64,000 bases of DNA, from contig NZ_CP015283.1 in assembly GCF_002094975.1 (NCBI RefSeq), positions 62,001 to 126,000 on the forward strand, in the 5' to 3' direction. Below, in pieces: positions 1 to 9,154 of the stretch. The translations under genes and the position numbers were made by a program. The DNA is from Streptococcus salivarius (GTDB lineage: Bacteria > Bacillota > Bacilli > Lactobacillales > Streptococcaceae). How positions within the stretch are numbered: position 1 is the stretch's first letter; every line of letters begins with the position of its first letter. The notes under the pieces are model-generated. The model was given only the letters and a program-made list of their open reading frames with translations, was not told the origin of the DNA and did no database searches.

Positions 1-1
1 C

Positions 2-595
2 GTCGATGTTCCCCTCCACAACAATCTACACAAGGCTAGCTTAGATGGTGCCGATTATGATTTGACGACAATTTTCGATCATTCCTTGGTCAAAAATCAT
101 CCTGAACATGCTGTAACCTTCGTAGACAACCACGACACTCAACGCGGACAAGCTCTAGAATCTACTGTTGAAGAATGGTTTAAACCAGCTGCTTATGCTC
201 TCATCCTTCTCCGTGAAGACGGTCTTCCTTGCCTATTTTATGGTGACTACTATGGAATCGAAGGTGAATTTGCTCAAGAAAATTTCCAAGAAACCCTAGA
301 TACCTTGCTCTACGCTCGTAAAGACCTAGCTTACGGAGAGCAAACAGACTACTTTGATGATCCAAACTGTATTGGATGGACACGCTCTGGCAACGAAGAT
401 GGCGCTCCATTAGCTGTAACAATCTCTAATGATGCTGCTAACAGCAAGTCTATGGAAATTGGTAGTGATTGGGCTGGACAAACCTTCTATGACATTCTTG
501 GAAACTGCTCTGATACTGTAACCATTGACGAAGACGGATGGGGAGACTTCCCAGTTTCTGAAAAATCTGTCAGCGTTTGGACAATTCAAGACTAA
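2..595 (+). CDS. Alpha-amylase (GH13), C-terminal part, truncated by window edge
   Basis: The reading frame is open from base 2 and ends with TAA at 593-595, giving the last 197 residues; the start lies outside the window. The segment FVDNHDTQ near residue 40 is conserved region IV of GH13 alpha-amylases, with the catalytic-site His-Asp pair. It is followed by a GLPCLFYGDYYG segment typical of the end of the (beta/alpha)8 barrel, and then a small beta domain. No sorting signal or membrane segment is visible at the C-terminus, which fits the cytoplasmic maltodextrin-degrading amylases of lactic streptococci. Family identity is firm; the exact product specificity cannot be read from this fragment. 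It is convergent with folP and shares a terminator with it. Confidence 0.9.
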   Translation, partial: VDVPLHNNLHKASLDGADYDLTTIFDHSLVKNHPEHAVTFVDNHDTQRGQALESTVEEWFKPAAYALILLREDGLPCLFYGDYYGIEGEFAQENFQETLDTLLYARKDLAYGEQTDYFDDPNCIGWTRSGNEDGAPLAVTISNDAANSKSMEIGSDWAGQTFYDILGNCSDTVTIDEDGWGDFPVSEKSVSVWTIQD

Positions 596-598
596 GAA

Positions 599-622
599 AA
601 AAAGCTCAATTGAGCTTTTTTT
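599..622. terminator. Bidirectional terminator between amylase and folP
   Basis: AAAGCTCAATTGAGCTTT is a perfect palindrome flanked by A-runs and T-runs, so it can end both the plus-strand amylase transcript and the minus-strand fol transcript. Confidence 0.85.
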
Positions 623-626
623 AGTA

Positions 627-1427
627 TCATAGAATTCCTGAAATGGTCTTAACAATATCACGATTGGCGTCAACATTATGTACACGGACAATCTGACAAC
701 CCTTGCTAACAGCATAGCCAGATAGAGCAGCCGTTCCCTGATCGCGGTCCTTAGCTTGGGTATTTCCACCTAGTAGGTAGTCCACAACACGCTTACGAGA
801 AATCCCAAAAAGAACAGGATAGCCTAGGGCAACGACCTTGTCCAAACCTTTTAGCAGGTCAATATTGTGTTGGACATTTTTCGCAAAGCCAAAGCCTGGA
901 TCAATCCAGATATTGTCCTTGACCACACCTGCTTCCAAGGCGGCCTGAGCACGTTGACTGAGGAATGTACAGACATCTTCTGTGACATCATTGTATACTT
1001 CTTCTTTTTGATTATGCATGAGAATAATCGGCACATTCTTTTCAGCTGCTAAAGCTAGCATCTGACCATCATAGAGTCCAGCCCAGACATCATTTAGAAT
1101 ATCTGCACCTGCTTCAAGAGCAGCTCTGGCAGTGGCTGTCTTATAGGTATCAATACTGATGAGCACATCATATTTTGCCTTGATAGCCTGAATAACTGGC
1201 ACGATACGAGCAATCTCTTCTTCCTCAGTTACAAATTCTGCTCCTGGTCTTGTAGATTCGCCACCTACATCGATAATGGCAGCCCCTTGGGCAATCATAC
1301 GCTCAACCTGAGCCAAAGCATCTTCTACAGTGTCAAAATCGCCACCATCTGAGAAAGAATCAGGGGTGACATTCAAGATTCCCATAATACAGGCCTTACC
1401 TGCAATCTCATGTTTGCCAATAAACAT
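627..1427 (-). CDS. folP: Dihydropteroate synthase
   Basis: 266 residues, normal family length. DHPS condenses p-aminobenzoate with dihydropterin pyrophosphate in folate synthesis and is the sulfonamide target. The N-terminal signature MGILNVTPDSFSDGG (residues ~15-29), the DVGGESTRPGA loop and the late SRKR phosphate-binding segment are all present. The start ATG has AGGAG 6 nt upstream. It lies 8 nt behind folE, so the two are co-transcribed. In many streptococci folB and folK follow folP; here a terminator and the convergent amylase follow instead. Confidence 0.96.
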   Translation of the reverse strand: MFIGKHEIAGKACIMGILNVTPDSFSDGGDFDTVEDALAQVERMIAQGAAIIDVGGESTRPGAEFVTEEEEIARIVPVIQAIKAKYDVLISIDTYKTATARAALEAGADILNDVWAGLYDGQMLALAAEKNVPIILMHNQKEEVYNDVTEDVCTFLSQRAQAALEAGVVKDNIWIDPGFGFAKNVQHNIDLLKGLDKVVALGYPVLFGISRKRVVDYLLGGNTQAKDRDQGTAALSGYAVSKGCQIVRVHNVDANRDIVKTISGIL

Positions 1428-1435
1428 CTTAACTC

Positions 1436-1999
1436 CTAAAAATCACGCATCAATGAAAGAATTTCCTTGCGTTCTTCACGGTCTTCTTTATAAAGGCCCT
1501 TAGCGACAGTTGTGATTGTCTTACTTCCTGGTTTCTTAATGCCTCGCATGGTCATGCACATGTGCTCTGCTTCAACCATGACAAAAACTCCTCGAGGATT
1601 CAGAGCTTCTTCAAGTGCTGTAGCAACTTGATCGGTAAGACGTTCTTGCAACTGCGGACGACGAGCAGCTACTTCAACCGCACGCGCTAATTTGGAAAGT
1701 CCTGTCACCTTGTCTCCACTTGGCAAATAAGCCACGTGGGCCTTACCATAAAATGGAACCAAATGGTGCTCACACATAGAGTAAAAAGGAATATCCTTGA
1801 CAAGGACAACTTCGTCATGGACTTCTGAAAAGACAGCTGTAAATTGATCCTTAGGGTCTTCATTTAGACCTGAAAACATTTCAGCATACATCTTAGCCAC
1901 ACGTTTTGGTGTGTCCAAAAGTCCCTCACGCTCAGGATTTTCACCTAGAGCTTCCAATAGTTGATAGACTGCTTGTTCTACTTTTTCTTGATTTGCCAT
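1436..1999 (-). CDS. folE: GTP cyclohydrolase I
   Basis: 187 residues from the ATG at 1999, which has an AGAGGA ribosome site 6 nt upstream; an in-frame TTG 15 nt earlier is a less likely start. The enzyme opens the GTP ring to give dihydroneopterin triphosphate, the first step of folate synthesis. Zinc and active-site residues are visible in the MCEHHLVPF segment and in the later EAEHMCM segment; GSKTITT near the C-terminus is typical of the family. It sits directly upstream of folP, and the coupled spacing supports one fol operon. Confidence 0.95.
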   Translation of the reverse strand: MANQEKVEQAVYQLLEALGENPEREGLLDTPKRVAKMYAEMFSGLNEDPKDQFTAVFSEVHDEVVLVKDIPFYSMCEHHLVPFYGKAHVAYLPSGDKVTGLSKLARAVEVAARRPQLQERLTDQVATALEEALNPRGVFVMVEAEHMCMTMRGIKKPGSKTITTVAKGLYKEDREERKEILSLMRDF

Positions 2000-2092
2000 A
2001 ATTTCCTCTTGCAACGTTATAATACTATCTATTATACCTTATTTTGCTGGATTTTTCTTGCAAAAAATAAGATTTCCTAGCTACCTAATTCT

Positions 2093-2138
2093 CAAAAAAA
2101 GCGAAGACTCACCTCCTCACAAAGGCTGTCATCGCTTA
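2093..2138 (-). terminator. Terminator after kimA
   Basis: On the minus strand AGCGATGAC pairs with GTCTTCGCT around an inner loop and is followed by a run of eight T. The inner part resembles the element at 51043-51074 after the amino-acid transporter operon (see findings). Confidence 0.7.
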
Positions 2139-2144
2139 TATTTT

Positions 2145-3989
2145 TTAGTCTTTCAAGTGGTAAGAATAAGATGAAATGACAATATTCTCACGCCATTTGA
2201 GGTAATATTTCAATCGCAAACTCATCTGGTTATGAAGCATGGTTTGCCATGATTTTTTAGGCACAAACTGAGGAATCATGACTGTCAGAGTCGCATTATC
2301 CTTCTCAGCTTGAGTAGCGACCTCGTCCACATACTGAATGGTTGACTGAGTGATTGAGCTGTACGGTGATTGGATATGAACCATCTCGATTTCAGGGAAA
2401 TATTTTTTAAACTCTTGTTCAGTTTCCTTGTCCTTGTTCTCTGTATCCTTAGTAGATACATGCATGGCGATAACCTTGTCACCAATAGAACGTGCATAGG
2501 AAATAGCTCCGATATTAGCCTTGGTAACATTCCCAACAAGGATAAGAACAATATTTCCTTGATAATGGTGTTCTTCTACCGCTCCATCAATACGCAACTG
2601 TTGAGCAACACCATTATAGTGTTTTTTAATCTTAAGGAACATCCACATCAAGATTGCAATAATCGGGAAGAATGGCCAGATATCTCCTAAACGGAAAAGG
2701 AAGAGAATGAGAACGATAGCATAACAAATGAGGGCACCTAAGATATTTGCTAAAGAGTGTTTCCAGAATCCCTTACCATATTCACGAATCCAATGGATGA
2801 CCATCCCCGTTTGAGAAAGAGCAAATGGAATAAATACACCGATGGTGTAAAGCGGAATCAACCGTTCCGTATTTCCTCGGAAAATAAACAAAAGGGTAAT
2901 GGCACCAATTGCAAGTGTCAAGATCCCATTAGAGTATCCCATACGTGCACCTTTTTCAAGGTACATGTGAGGCATGTATTTATTTTTCGCCATATTAAAG
3001 GACAACATCGGAAAGGCTGAAAAACCTGTGTTAGCTGCCACTGCAAGAATCATGGCAGTAGAGAATTGGAAAACGTAAAATAGAATACTACCAATCCATG
3101 ATTGACCAAGAATTTCTCTAGCCATTTGTGACAAGATAGTTACTCCTGCATGAGGTGTAATACCTGTCCACCAGTTGAGGAAGGTGATTCCCGCAAACAT
3201 AGCTCCCAAAATGCTAGACATGATAAAGAGGGTTGATGCTGCATTTTTTGCCTTAGGTTTCTTAAAGAAAGGCACCGCATTAGAGATGGCTTCTACCCCT
3301 GTCAATGAGGCAGAACCTGAAGTAAAGGCCCTTAAAATAAGAATCAATGACACCCCTGTAATGGGTTGTCCTAAATGTGCCGTGGCTGCGTAAGGCATAT
3401 GACCCGTTAAAATTTGAAAGAAACCAAATCCCAACAAGAACAGCGTCGAAACAATGAAGAGATAAACCGGTATCATCAAAGATTTTGCCGATTCACGCAT
3501 TCCCCTAAGATTCATAACCATCAAAACAAGTACCAAAATCATTGATATCTCAAGATTGAAAGGATGAAGGAAGGGAAGGGCTGAAGTAATGGCATCTGCA
3601 CCTGAGGCCACTGAAACAGCAACTGTCAACATGTAATCGACCAAAAGACTGCCACCAGCTATCAAGCCAAACTTAGGAGACAGATTTTCCGTCGTTACCA
3701 TATAGGCACCACCACCTTGAGGATAGGCCTTGATAACCTGTCTATAAGAGATGGTAAGGCTGGCTAAAAGGACGAGAACCAAAAGCCCAATAGGGATTGA
3801 CCACCAAATAGCCGCACTAGATACAGCTGTCAGAACCAAGATAACTTGCTCTGGCCCATAGGCGATAGATGATAGCGCATCACTCGACAACATGGCCAAG
3901 GCCTGAATCTTGGACAATAAGTGTTCATCACCACTATCATCATGAGTTAAAGGTTCACCGATTAAAATGTTTTTTAGACGTTGAAACAT
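2145..3989 (-). CDS. kimA: KimA-type potassium uptake permease (APC superfamily)
   Basis: 614 residues. The N-terminus LSSDALSSIAYGPEQ and the following twelve or so hydrophobic segments (residues ~30-440) match the KimA/YdaO group of APC permeases. These import K+ and are inhibited by cyclic di-AMP through their cytoplasmic C-terminal domain in Bacillus. The last ~150 residues here are soluble (ILVGNVTKANIGAISYA...), consistent with that regulatory domain. It is often annotated as an amino-acid permease, so the K+ role is an inference from similarity. RBS AAGGAGA lies 6 nt before ATG. It has its own near-consensus promoter and terminator, so it is an independent unit inside the fol cluster. 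Confidence 0.8.
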   Translation of the reverse strand: MFQRLKNILIGEPLTHDDSGDEHLLSKIQALAMLSSDALSSIAYGPEQVILVLTAVSSAAIWWSIPIGLLVLVLLASLTISYRQVIKAYPQGGGAYMVTTENLSPKFGLIAGGSLLVDYMLTVAVSVASGADAITSALPFLHPFNLEISMILVLVLMVMNLRGMRESAKSLMIPVYLFIVSTLFLLGFGFFQILTGHMPYAATAHLGQPITGVSLILILRAFTSGSASLTGVEAISNAVPFFKKPKAKNAASTLFIMSSILGAMFAGITFLNWWTGITPHAGVTILSQMAREILGQSWIGSILFYVFQFSTAMILAVAANTGFSAFPMLSFNMAKNKYMPHMYLEKGARMGYSNGILTLAIGAITLLFIFRGNTERLIPLYTIGVFIPFALSQTGMVIHWIREYGKGFWKHSLANILGALICYAIVLILFLFRLGDIWPFFPIIAILMWMFLKIKKHYNGVAQQLRIDGAVEEHHYQGNIVLILVGNVTKANIGAISYARSIGDKVIAMHVSTKDTENKDKETEQEFKKYFPEIEMVHIQSPYSSITQSTIQYVDEVATQAEKDNATLTVMIPQFVPKKSWQTMLHNQMSLRLKYYLKWRENIVISSYSYHLKD

Positions 3990-4023
3990 TGCGATCTCCT
4001 TGCTTTTAAAACATACGAGGGTT

Positions 4024-4052
4024 ATTATACGCCCCTAAACGTCATCTTTCAA
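4024..4052 (-). promoter_or_regulatory. Promoter of kimA
   Basis: On the minus strand TTGAAA (4047-4052) and TATAAT (4024-4029) are separated by exactly 17 bp, close to the sigma-A consensus, ending 34 bp before the kimA ATG. I saw no ydaO-type cyclic di-AMP riboswitch in this short leader. Confidence 0.75.
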
Positions 4053-4055
4053 GTC

Positions 4056-5318
4056 TTAAACATCACTTGCCTGCTCTAAAACCCATTTTCTGACCTGAGA
4101 AATAAAGTATAGAGATCCCGTAATCACATAAAGTTTCTTATTGTCAGTCGTTACATGTTCTTTAATCCATGTTTTGAAATCTGGTACCTGCTTATAAACC
4201 TCTGGGTATTTATCTAATTTAACACTGTTTGGATAGTCAAAACTCGTTACAGTCAAGTCACCAACCGATTTTAGTTGGGCAAGCATTCCGTCAATAGGCT
4301 TGGTGTCAATAGCTGCAAAGAGAAGTTCAATCTCCTTATCTGCATATTCTGATTGCAACAAGTCAATCAAAACTTTAACACTCTCATTATTATGAGCACC
4401 ATCAATCATGAGATTAGGTCTTAAAAATTCTGTTCGACCTCTCCAATGGGCATGAGCCAGGGCATCCTTTATGAGTTCAAGAGTTACTTTAGGATAATCT
4501 TTTTGAAGCAATAAAGAAGCCATGATAGCCATGCTAGCATTTGCTACTTGGTGTTGACCGGCCATAGCCAAAACTATATCATCTAACCTTTGCTCTCCAT
4601 AGGTAAAATCAAAGGAATGGCTTGACCCTTCAGCTGTGAAATCTCTCCCCAGCTCATAGGTCTTAGACCCTTCTTCACGCGCCTTCTTCTCGAAAACATC
4701 TCGAACATCAGTACGATCAGTCGCATAAATAAAGGGAGCCCCATTCTTCAAAACACCAGCTTTTTCTGCTGCAATTTCAGCATGGGTATTTCCCAAAATA
4801 GCCTGATGATCCAAACCAATCGATGGACACAGGACTGCCAAGGGCTTAAAGAGATTAGTCGAATCATGAAGACCACCCATTCCAGCTTCAATGAATGCGA
4901 TATCCACAGGATGGGCCTGACCAAAATAGAGGAACATCAAGACTGTGATAATTTCAAACTCTGTCGCATTTTCATGCTCTGTCTCTTTTGGCAGCCGTTC
5001 AACCACAGGCTTCACACGATTAACCAGGTCAAGTAAGTCCTCTTCTGAAATCATCTGACCATTAAGAGAGATTCGTTCCTTGAAGTCAATAATATAGGGT
5101 GAAGTAAAGGTTCCAACTTCATAGCCCGCCTGGGTAAAAATGGTTTGTAGGGCATTGACTGTAGACCCTTTGCCGTTTGTTCCCACGATATGCACAGCCT
5201 TGAGATTATCTTGTGGATTTCCCAACTCTTTAAGCATCCAAGCCATACGCTCCAAGCCAGGCTTGATGCCAAATTTTAATTGTCCATGAATCCAATCCAA
5301 CGCTTCCTGATAAGTCAT
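4056..5318 (-). CDS. folC: Folylpolyglutamate synthase / dihydrofolate synthase
   Basis: 420 residues. The enzyme adds glutamate to dihydropteroate and extends the polyglutamate tail of folates. The ATP-binding loop VGTNGKGST is at residues ~45-53, followed by the TSPY segment and the conserved IEAGMGGLHDSTN motif of the Mur-ligase fold; the C-terminal domain has DGAHN. ATG 5318 has AGGAG 6 nt upstream. It is first of the minus-strand fol group, but kimA with its own promoter separates it from folE-folP. Confidence 0.95.
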   Translation of the reverse strand: MTYQEALDWIHGQLKFGIKPGLERMAWMLKELGNPQDNLKAVHIVGTNGKGSTVNALQTIFTQAGYEVGTFTSPYIIDFKERISLNGQMISEEDLLDLVNRVKPVVERLPKETEHENATEFEIITVLMFLYFGQAHPVDIAFIEAGMGGLHDSTNLFKPLAVLCPSIGLDHQAILGNTHAEIAAEKAGVLKNGAPFIYATDRTDVRDVFEKKAREEGSKTYELGRDFTAEGSSHSFDFTYGEQRLDDIVLAMAGQHQVANASMAIMASLLLQKDYPKVTLELIKDALAHAHWRGRTEFLRPNLMIDGAHNNESVKVLIDLLQSEYADKEIELLFAAIDTKPIDGMLAQLKSVGDLTVTSFDYPNSVKLDKYPEVYKQVPDFKTWIKEHVTTDNKKLYVITGSLYFISQVRKWVLEQASDV

Positions 5319-5452
5319 AACTACTCCTTTTTTAGGCTAATGCTTCAACTTAGTCATTAAGCTGACCTCTAAACTAGATTTCTAGTTTTTCCTTGAGCTT
5401 AATGCTTTGACGCTCTTATTATACCAAAGACTTCTAGGTATAACCAAAATAT

Positions 5453-5480
5453 GCAAAAAAGGCAACCCTAGGGTCACCTC
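5453..5480 (-). terminator. Terminator after khpA
   Basis: GGTGACCCTAGGGTTGCC folds into a 7-bp stem (two G-U pairs) with a 4-nt loop and is followed by a T-run on the minus strand. The 130 bp up to folC hold nothing else I can support. Confidence 0.8.
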
Positions 5481-5729
5481 TTAAGCTTTCTCTTTTTCGT
5501 CAATAACAAGACGAACTTTTTTACCTTGAGTAGGTACCGAATAGACAATCGCTCTTATCGCCGTAATAGTACGTCCTTTTTTCCCGATAACTCGCCCAAT
5601 ATCGGCTGGGGCAAGATCAAGATGGTACTCCAAAAACTCAGGACCGTCAAAAATTTTGATGGTCAACTGATCTGGTGAAGCAATTAAAGGTTTAACGATA
5701 GCGATAATAAGATTTTCAATGGTATCCAT
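5481..5729 (-). CDS. khpA: KH-domain RNA-binding protein
   Basis: 82 residues forming a single KH fold with the GKKG (GxxG) RNA-binding loop at residues ~48-51 ([14 protein letters not shown]). KhpA works with KhpB in streptococci to influence cell elongation and division by binding RNA. The gene follows rpsP after 11 bp, the usual arrangement in Firmicutes. No clear ribosome site precedes its ATG, suggesting coupling to rpsP translation. Confidence 0.93.
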   Translation of the reverse strand: MDTIENLIIAIVKPLIASPDQLTIKIFDGPEFLEYHLDLAPADIGRVIGKKGRTITAIRAIVYSVPTQGKKVRLVIDEKEKA

Positions 5730-5740
5730 AGGCTAAAAAA

Positions 5741-6013
5741 TTATTTTGAGAATTTTGATTCGTGGAATTTCTTCATAACGCCTTCTTTTGAAAGGATGTT
5801 ACGAACTGTATCTGAAGGTTGTGCACCTTTAGACAACCACTCAAGAACACGTTCTTCTTTAAGTGTTACTTGGTTTTCTTCAACGAGTGGGTTGTAAGTA
5901 CCAACTGTTTCGATGAAACGTCCATCACGTGGAGCACGTGAATCTGCAACGTTAATACGGTAGAAAGGTTTTTTCTTAGAACCCATACGAGTCAAACGGA
6001 TTTTTACTGCCAT
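5741..6013 (-). CDS. rpsP: 30S ribosomal protein S16
   Basis: 90 residues, standard length for bacterial S16. The N-terminus [20 protein letters not shown] and the following [12 protein letters not shown] segment are diagnostic. RBS AAGAGA lies before ATG. It is first gene of the rpsP-khpA pair. Confidence 0.98.
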   Translation of the reverse strand: MAVKIRLTRMGSKKKPFYRINVADSRAPRDGRFIETVGTYNPLVEENQVTLKEERVLEWLSKGAQPSDTVRNILSKEGVMKKFHESKFSK

Positions 6014-6137
6014 TTTTAATATCTCTTTTCTTTAGTTTTTTATTATGGTGGAGGCACTTATCGCCCCTCGACCTTAACTAGTATACCATATCATTTTTAT
6101 GTGTCAAGAAAAAAACTTGACAGACTTAAAATTTCTA

Positions 6138-6166
6138 CAAAAAAAGTTAGAGTCAAACTCTAACTT
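6138..6166 (-). terminator. Terminator after the 6.2-7.6 kb membrane-protein gene
   Basis: On the minus strand AAGTTAGAG-TTTG-ACTCTAACTT followed by seven T. Confidence 0.85.
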
Positions 6167-6175
6167 CCTTTTCGA

Positions 6176-7555
6176 CTATTTCTTAGTCGTAGTCTTATGA
6201 TTTTTTTCATAAGCTACCTTTGCTCCAGCATATTCAGCTTCTAAACCCTTAGCCGCTGCCTTCGACACTTTCTCGTAAGTATCACGACTGGTCAACTTGC
6301 CATCCTCGTTGTAGGTAGAAACAACCAAGGTATCTTTATTTACAGTATAGGACTTGGTGCGTTTCCCTTTACGGTAGAGTCGGTAGTTATCTACGTTATC
6401 CGAAATATAGTAATCTACTAGATTCTTATCTGCATTTGGATAAAGTTGCGAGACAACTTTAGTTAACTCACGCTTAAATTCTGAAACTTCTTTAGTATAG
6501 GTGATCGATTTATTCCACTGATCAACAACTTGATATTCCTTCAAATAATCTGAAGCTGTAAAAGTAGGCTGATCCTCCTCACCTTTTTTATAAAAGTAAG
6601 AATGTGTTTGTAAATTATTAGACTGATCAACTTTAAGGAAAGAGACGTAAATTTCATCTTTATCTTCATGTTCTTTCAGAGCATTGGTTAACTTTCCAGA
6701 ATTTTCATCCAAGACCTTAGACGATTTTAATTCCCAAGTCCCCTCAATGTTCCCCGAAGCATTACGCCAAAAACCGTAGACACCACCGACAAGCAACATC
6801 AAAACAACAGCAACAAGACTAGATATCAAGGCTCCTTTACCCCAATTTTTGGCCTTTTGCGATTTTTGATTAGCGTTTTGAATCGTTTCGAGAAGACGAA
6901 CCTGACTTTCCAATCTCTTTTCTAGTTTGGCAACTGTCTGTTCTTCCTTAGATTTAGCTTTAGCAGCTAATTTTTCAGCCTTTTTCTTATCACGAGCAGC
7001 TTGACGAGCAAGCTTCTTAGCTGCTTTTTCTTCCTTATGATCAAGTTTTGTCAAATCCTCAGACAATCCAAGATGCTGTGCTTGGTTACTGAAAACTGGA
7101 ATAGATTGATTAGGTTCACTCGAGGTATTAACAGAATGATTTCCTGCATCTGGACGGGTTGGCGCATAACTTGCCAAACGCTCCTTAGCCTCTGCGACGC
7201 GTTTACGTTGTTCCTCTTCTTTTTGAATATCCTCAGCCTGACGGCCCGACTGAATGGTTCTTACTTGACCAACAGTCTCTTGAGATAGGGCCTTCCGCTT
7301 TTCTTGGGCCGCATTTGCCATAGCCTCTTGCGCGTTGTCACGCTCTTTCTGAGACTGGGCTAGTGCTCTGGCAGTTGCGGTTCCTTCTTCAAACTGTTGG
7401 TCAGCTGATGTTTCTCCTTGATCAGCTACTTGGTTAGCCTCTGCACCTTCAGAGAGAACAAACTCTCCTCGTTCCAAGGCTTCTTTAAAGTCGATTGGTC
7501 TTGGTTTTCGGCCATTCACAGCCTCAAAGTACTCTAACCATTCGTCTTTCAACAT
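6176..7555 (-). CDS. Membrane-anchored protein of unknown function with N-terminal GRKP domain
   Basis: 459 residues from the ATG at 7555, preceded by the very purine-rich GGGGGA; an ORF extension upstream lacks an RBS. Residues 1-35 (EWLEYFEAVNGRKP...) form a short conserved unit that also starts the protein at 13114-13866. A Gln/Glu/Lys-rich region, probably coiled coil (~60-235), leads to one membrane span (~245-265). An extracellular domain of ~190 residues starts with a GTWELKSS strand, reminiscent of lipocalin-like folds. It lies directly downstream of the histidine kinase but behind a terminator. No function can be assigned; a surface sensor or envelope role is only a guess. Confidence 0.7.
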   Translation of the reverse strand: MLKDEWLEYFEAVNGRKPRPIDFKEALERGEFVLSEGAEANQVADQGETSADQQFEEGTATARALAQSQKERDNAQEAMANAAQEKRKALSQETVGQVRTIQSGRQAEDIQKEEEQRKRVAEAKERLASYAPTRPDAGNHSVNTSSEPNQSIPVFSNQAQHLGLSEDLTKLDHKEEKAAKKLARQAARDKKKAEKLAAKAKSKEEQTVAKLEKRLESQVRLLETIQNANQKSQKAKNWGKGALISSLVAVVLMLLVGGVYGFWRNASGNIEGTWELKSSKVLDENSGKLTNALKEHEDKDEIYVSFLKVDQSNNLQTHSYFYKKGEEDQPTFTASDYLKEYQVVDQWNKSITYTKEVSEFKRELTKVVSQLYPNADKNLVDYYISDNVDNYRLYRKGKRTKSYTVNKDTLVVSTYNEDGKLTSRDTYEKVSKAAAKGLEAEYAGAKVAYEKNHKTTTKK

Positions 7556-7617
7556 AATAAATCCCCCTGAATTAAAAAACACATGATTAACTTCCCTATT
7601 TTACCATACTTTTTAAC

Positions 7618-7665
7618 ATAAAAATAGGGATTAATAAGAATTCTAAAAATTCTTATTAAATCCCC
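7618..7665 (-). terminator. Terminator after the histidine kinase gene
   Basis: On the minus strand GGGATTTAATAAGAATT pairs with AATTCTTATTAATCCC around a short loop, followed by a T-rich run. Confidence 0.85.
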
Positions 7666-7666
7666 A

Positions 7667-8992
7667 TTAATCTTCTTTTGGTGTAATAGACAATAATTGG
7701 ACAAAACGGTGTTGTGCTGATTCCGTTTCAAGCGTGACATTATCGTATCTAAAGAGAATCTCTTCGATATTTGCCAAGCCCAACCCTCGACCTGTTCCTT
7801 TTGTTGAAAATCCTCTTTGTTTCAAAGGAGTTACATCAATATAAGCTTCCTTAGTTGAATTTTCAACAACAATAACTGATTGATTTCCCATCTTAAAGAT
7901 AGCAATAGATAATTTTGGTTTATCTGCCAATACAGTAGCTTCAATAGCATTGTCACAAAGAATGGATATGATTGTGATCAAGTCTAGAGCACGCACTTCC
8001 GTGAAGAAAACACCTTCTTCAACCTCAACATGACATTGAATTCCCTTATCAAAAGCTTCAGCCAATTTAGATGATAGAAGACTCTTGAGTGGCATGTTGG
8101 TCACTCGTGTTAGTTTTGCTAAATCAAACTTTTGCTGATTCAGATCTGATGCAGAATCTTTAAGGACACTGTCATAAATCATCTTAATCTGGTCAATGTC
8201 TTTCATCTGAATGGCTTCATTAAGCGAAATCATGACATTAGTATAGTCGTGACGGAAACTGCGTAACGTTTCGTAAAGACTTTCAACCTGCTCAGAATAC
8301 TTCTCTAGGTCATCCAAGTGACGACGATTTTCTTTTCTTCGCTCATTTTCAAAGTACTCATCTGCGTATCTATTGACACTGTAAACAGCATAAAGAATCG
8401 CTATATAGCCAATCAAGGTTATAATATGGCCAGCATAGTACAAATCAAAGAAACGCGAAGCCACAACTACGGAATAGTTCATAATCACATAACTAATCAA
8501 AACAAAGTTAGTGAAAAACATTATCCGACCAAATTTGCGATCTCGCTCCAAAACCCTCAAATATTTAAAATCAATATTAAGAAGTTTGGAAAGAGCAACA
8601 AATGTTGGAATAATTAAAAGGTCAAAGAAAATAAAATAAAGATAACTTTTGTTAAGAAAATCCGATGTGATACCAAATCCCGGCATCAAAAAGTAGGCAT
8701 AACCATTAAAAATCAAAAGATAAAGAACAAGAGGATAGAAGGCATAAAACGCCAACATATTGGTGGTTCTTTCCTTGCCATAGAAATAAGCATAGAAAAG
8801 AAGGTAGAAAGGTGTCATAAAGGACAAACCGACATTATATGACATCCCCAGTATTCCCCCTATACATTCAACTAGGAACGCAATAGGAAGAATCATACGT
8901 GGTATCCTAACCAGGCTAGTCTTTTCGTAAATCCACTGTATAACGATGAAATGCAAAAGAAACTCTAATGCAATTTGTAAATTGAGTATCAT
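7667..8992 (-). CDS. GHKL sensor histidine kinase (HPK10, AgrC/BlpH/FasBC-like)
   Basis: 441 residues. Six or seven hydrophobic segments fill residues 1-210. A dimerisation helix follows with the phospho-acceptor H248 in FRHDYTN. The GHKL ATPase has the N box CDNAIEA (N348) and the G box GTGRGLGLANI (~395). This is the family that senses secreted peptides and partners with LytTR regulators; ComD, BlpH, AgrC and FasB/FasC belong to it. The cognate regulator gene lies upstream on the same strand. No double-glycine or AgrD-type pheromone gene was found nearby. The ATG overlaps the stop of an 18-codon ORF (ATGA). Confidence 0.9.
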   Translation of the reverse strand: MILNLQIALEFLLHFIVIQWIYEKTSLVRIPRMILPIAFLVECIGGILGMSYNVGLSFMTPFYLLFYAYFYGKERTTNMLAFYAFYPLVLYLLIFNGYAYFLMPGFGITSDFLNKSYLYFIFFDLLIIPTFVALSKLLNIDFKYLRVLERDRKFGRIMFFTNFVLISYVIMNYSVVVASRFFDLYYAGHIITLIGYIAILYAVYSVNRYADEYFENERRKENRRHLDDLEKYSEQVESLYETLRSFRHDYTNVMISLNEAIQMKDIDQIKMIYDSVLKDSASDLNQQKFDLAKLTRVTNMPLKSLLSSKLAEAFDKGIQCHVEVEEGVFFTEVRALDLITIISILCDNAIEATVLADKPKLSIAIFKMGNQSVIVVENSTKEAYIDVTPLKQRGFSTKGTGRGLGLANIEEILFRYDNVTLETESAQHRFVQLLSITPKED

Positions 8993-9045
8993 TTAATGGT
9001 TAGCAACTTCCTTCTAAAGATTCTAAATAAACAACAAAAGGTCAT
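8989..9045 (-). CDS. Possible 18-residue leader ORF coupled to the histidine kinase
   Basis: ATG at 9045 opens MTFCCLFRIFRRKLLTIK; its TGA overlaps the kinase ATG as ATGA. A -10 box TAGAAT (9052-9057) ends 6 nt before this ATG, so the transcript would start at or next to the start codon, with no Shine-Dalgarno. The peptide is Cys- and Arg-rich and lacks a classical signal. It could be a coupling leader peptide or chance; there is no homology evidence. Confidence 0.3.
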   Translation of the reverse strand: MTFCCLFRIFRRKLLTIK

Positions 9046-9154
9046 ACTGCTATTCTATCATAATTCCTGATAATAAATGAGATAAAGTTGAATAGTTATC
9101 CCTAATTTCAGAAAAATTTCAATAACAATTAAAGAAAAAAGGAGAGCTAAAACT

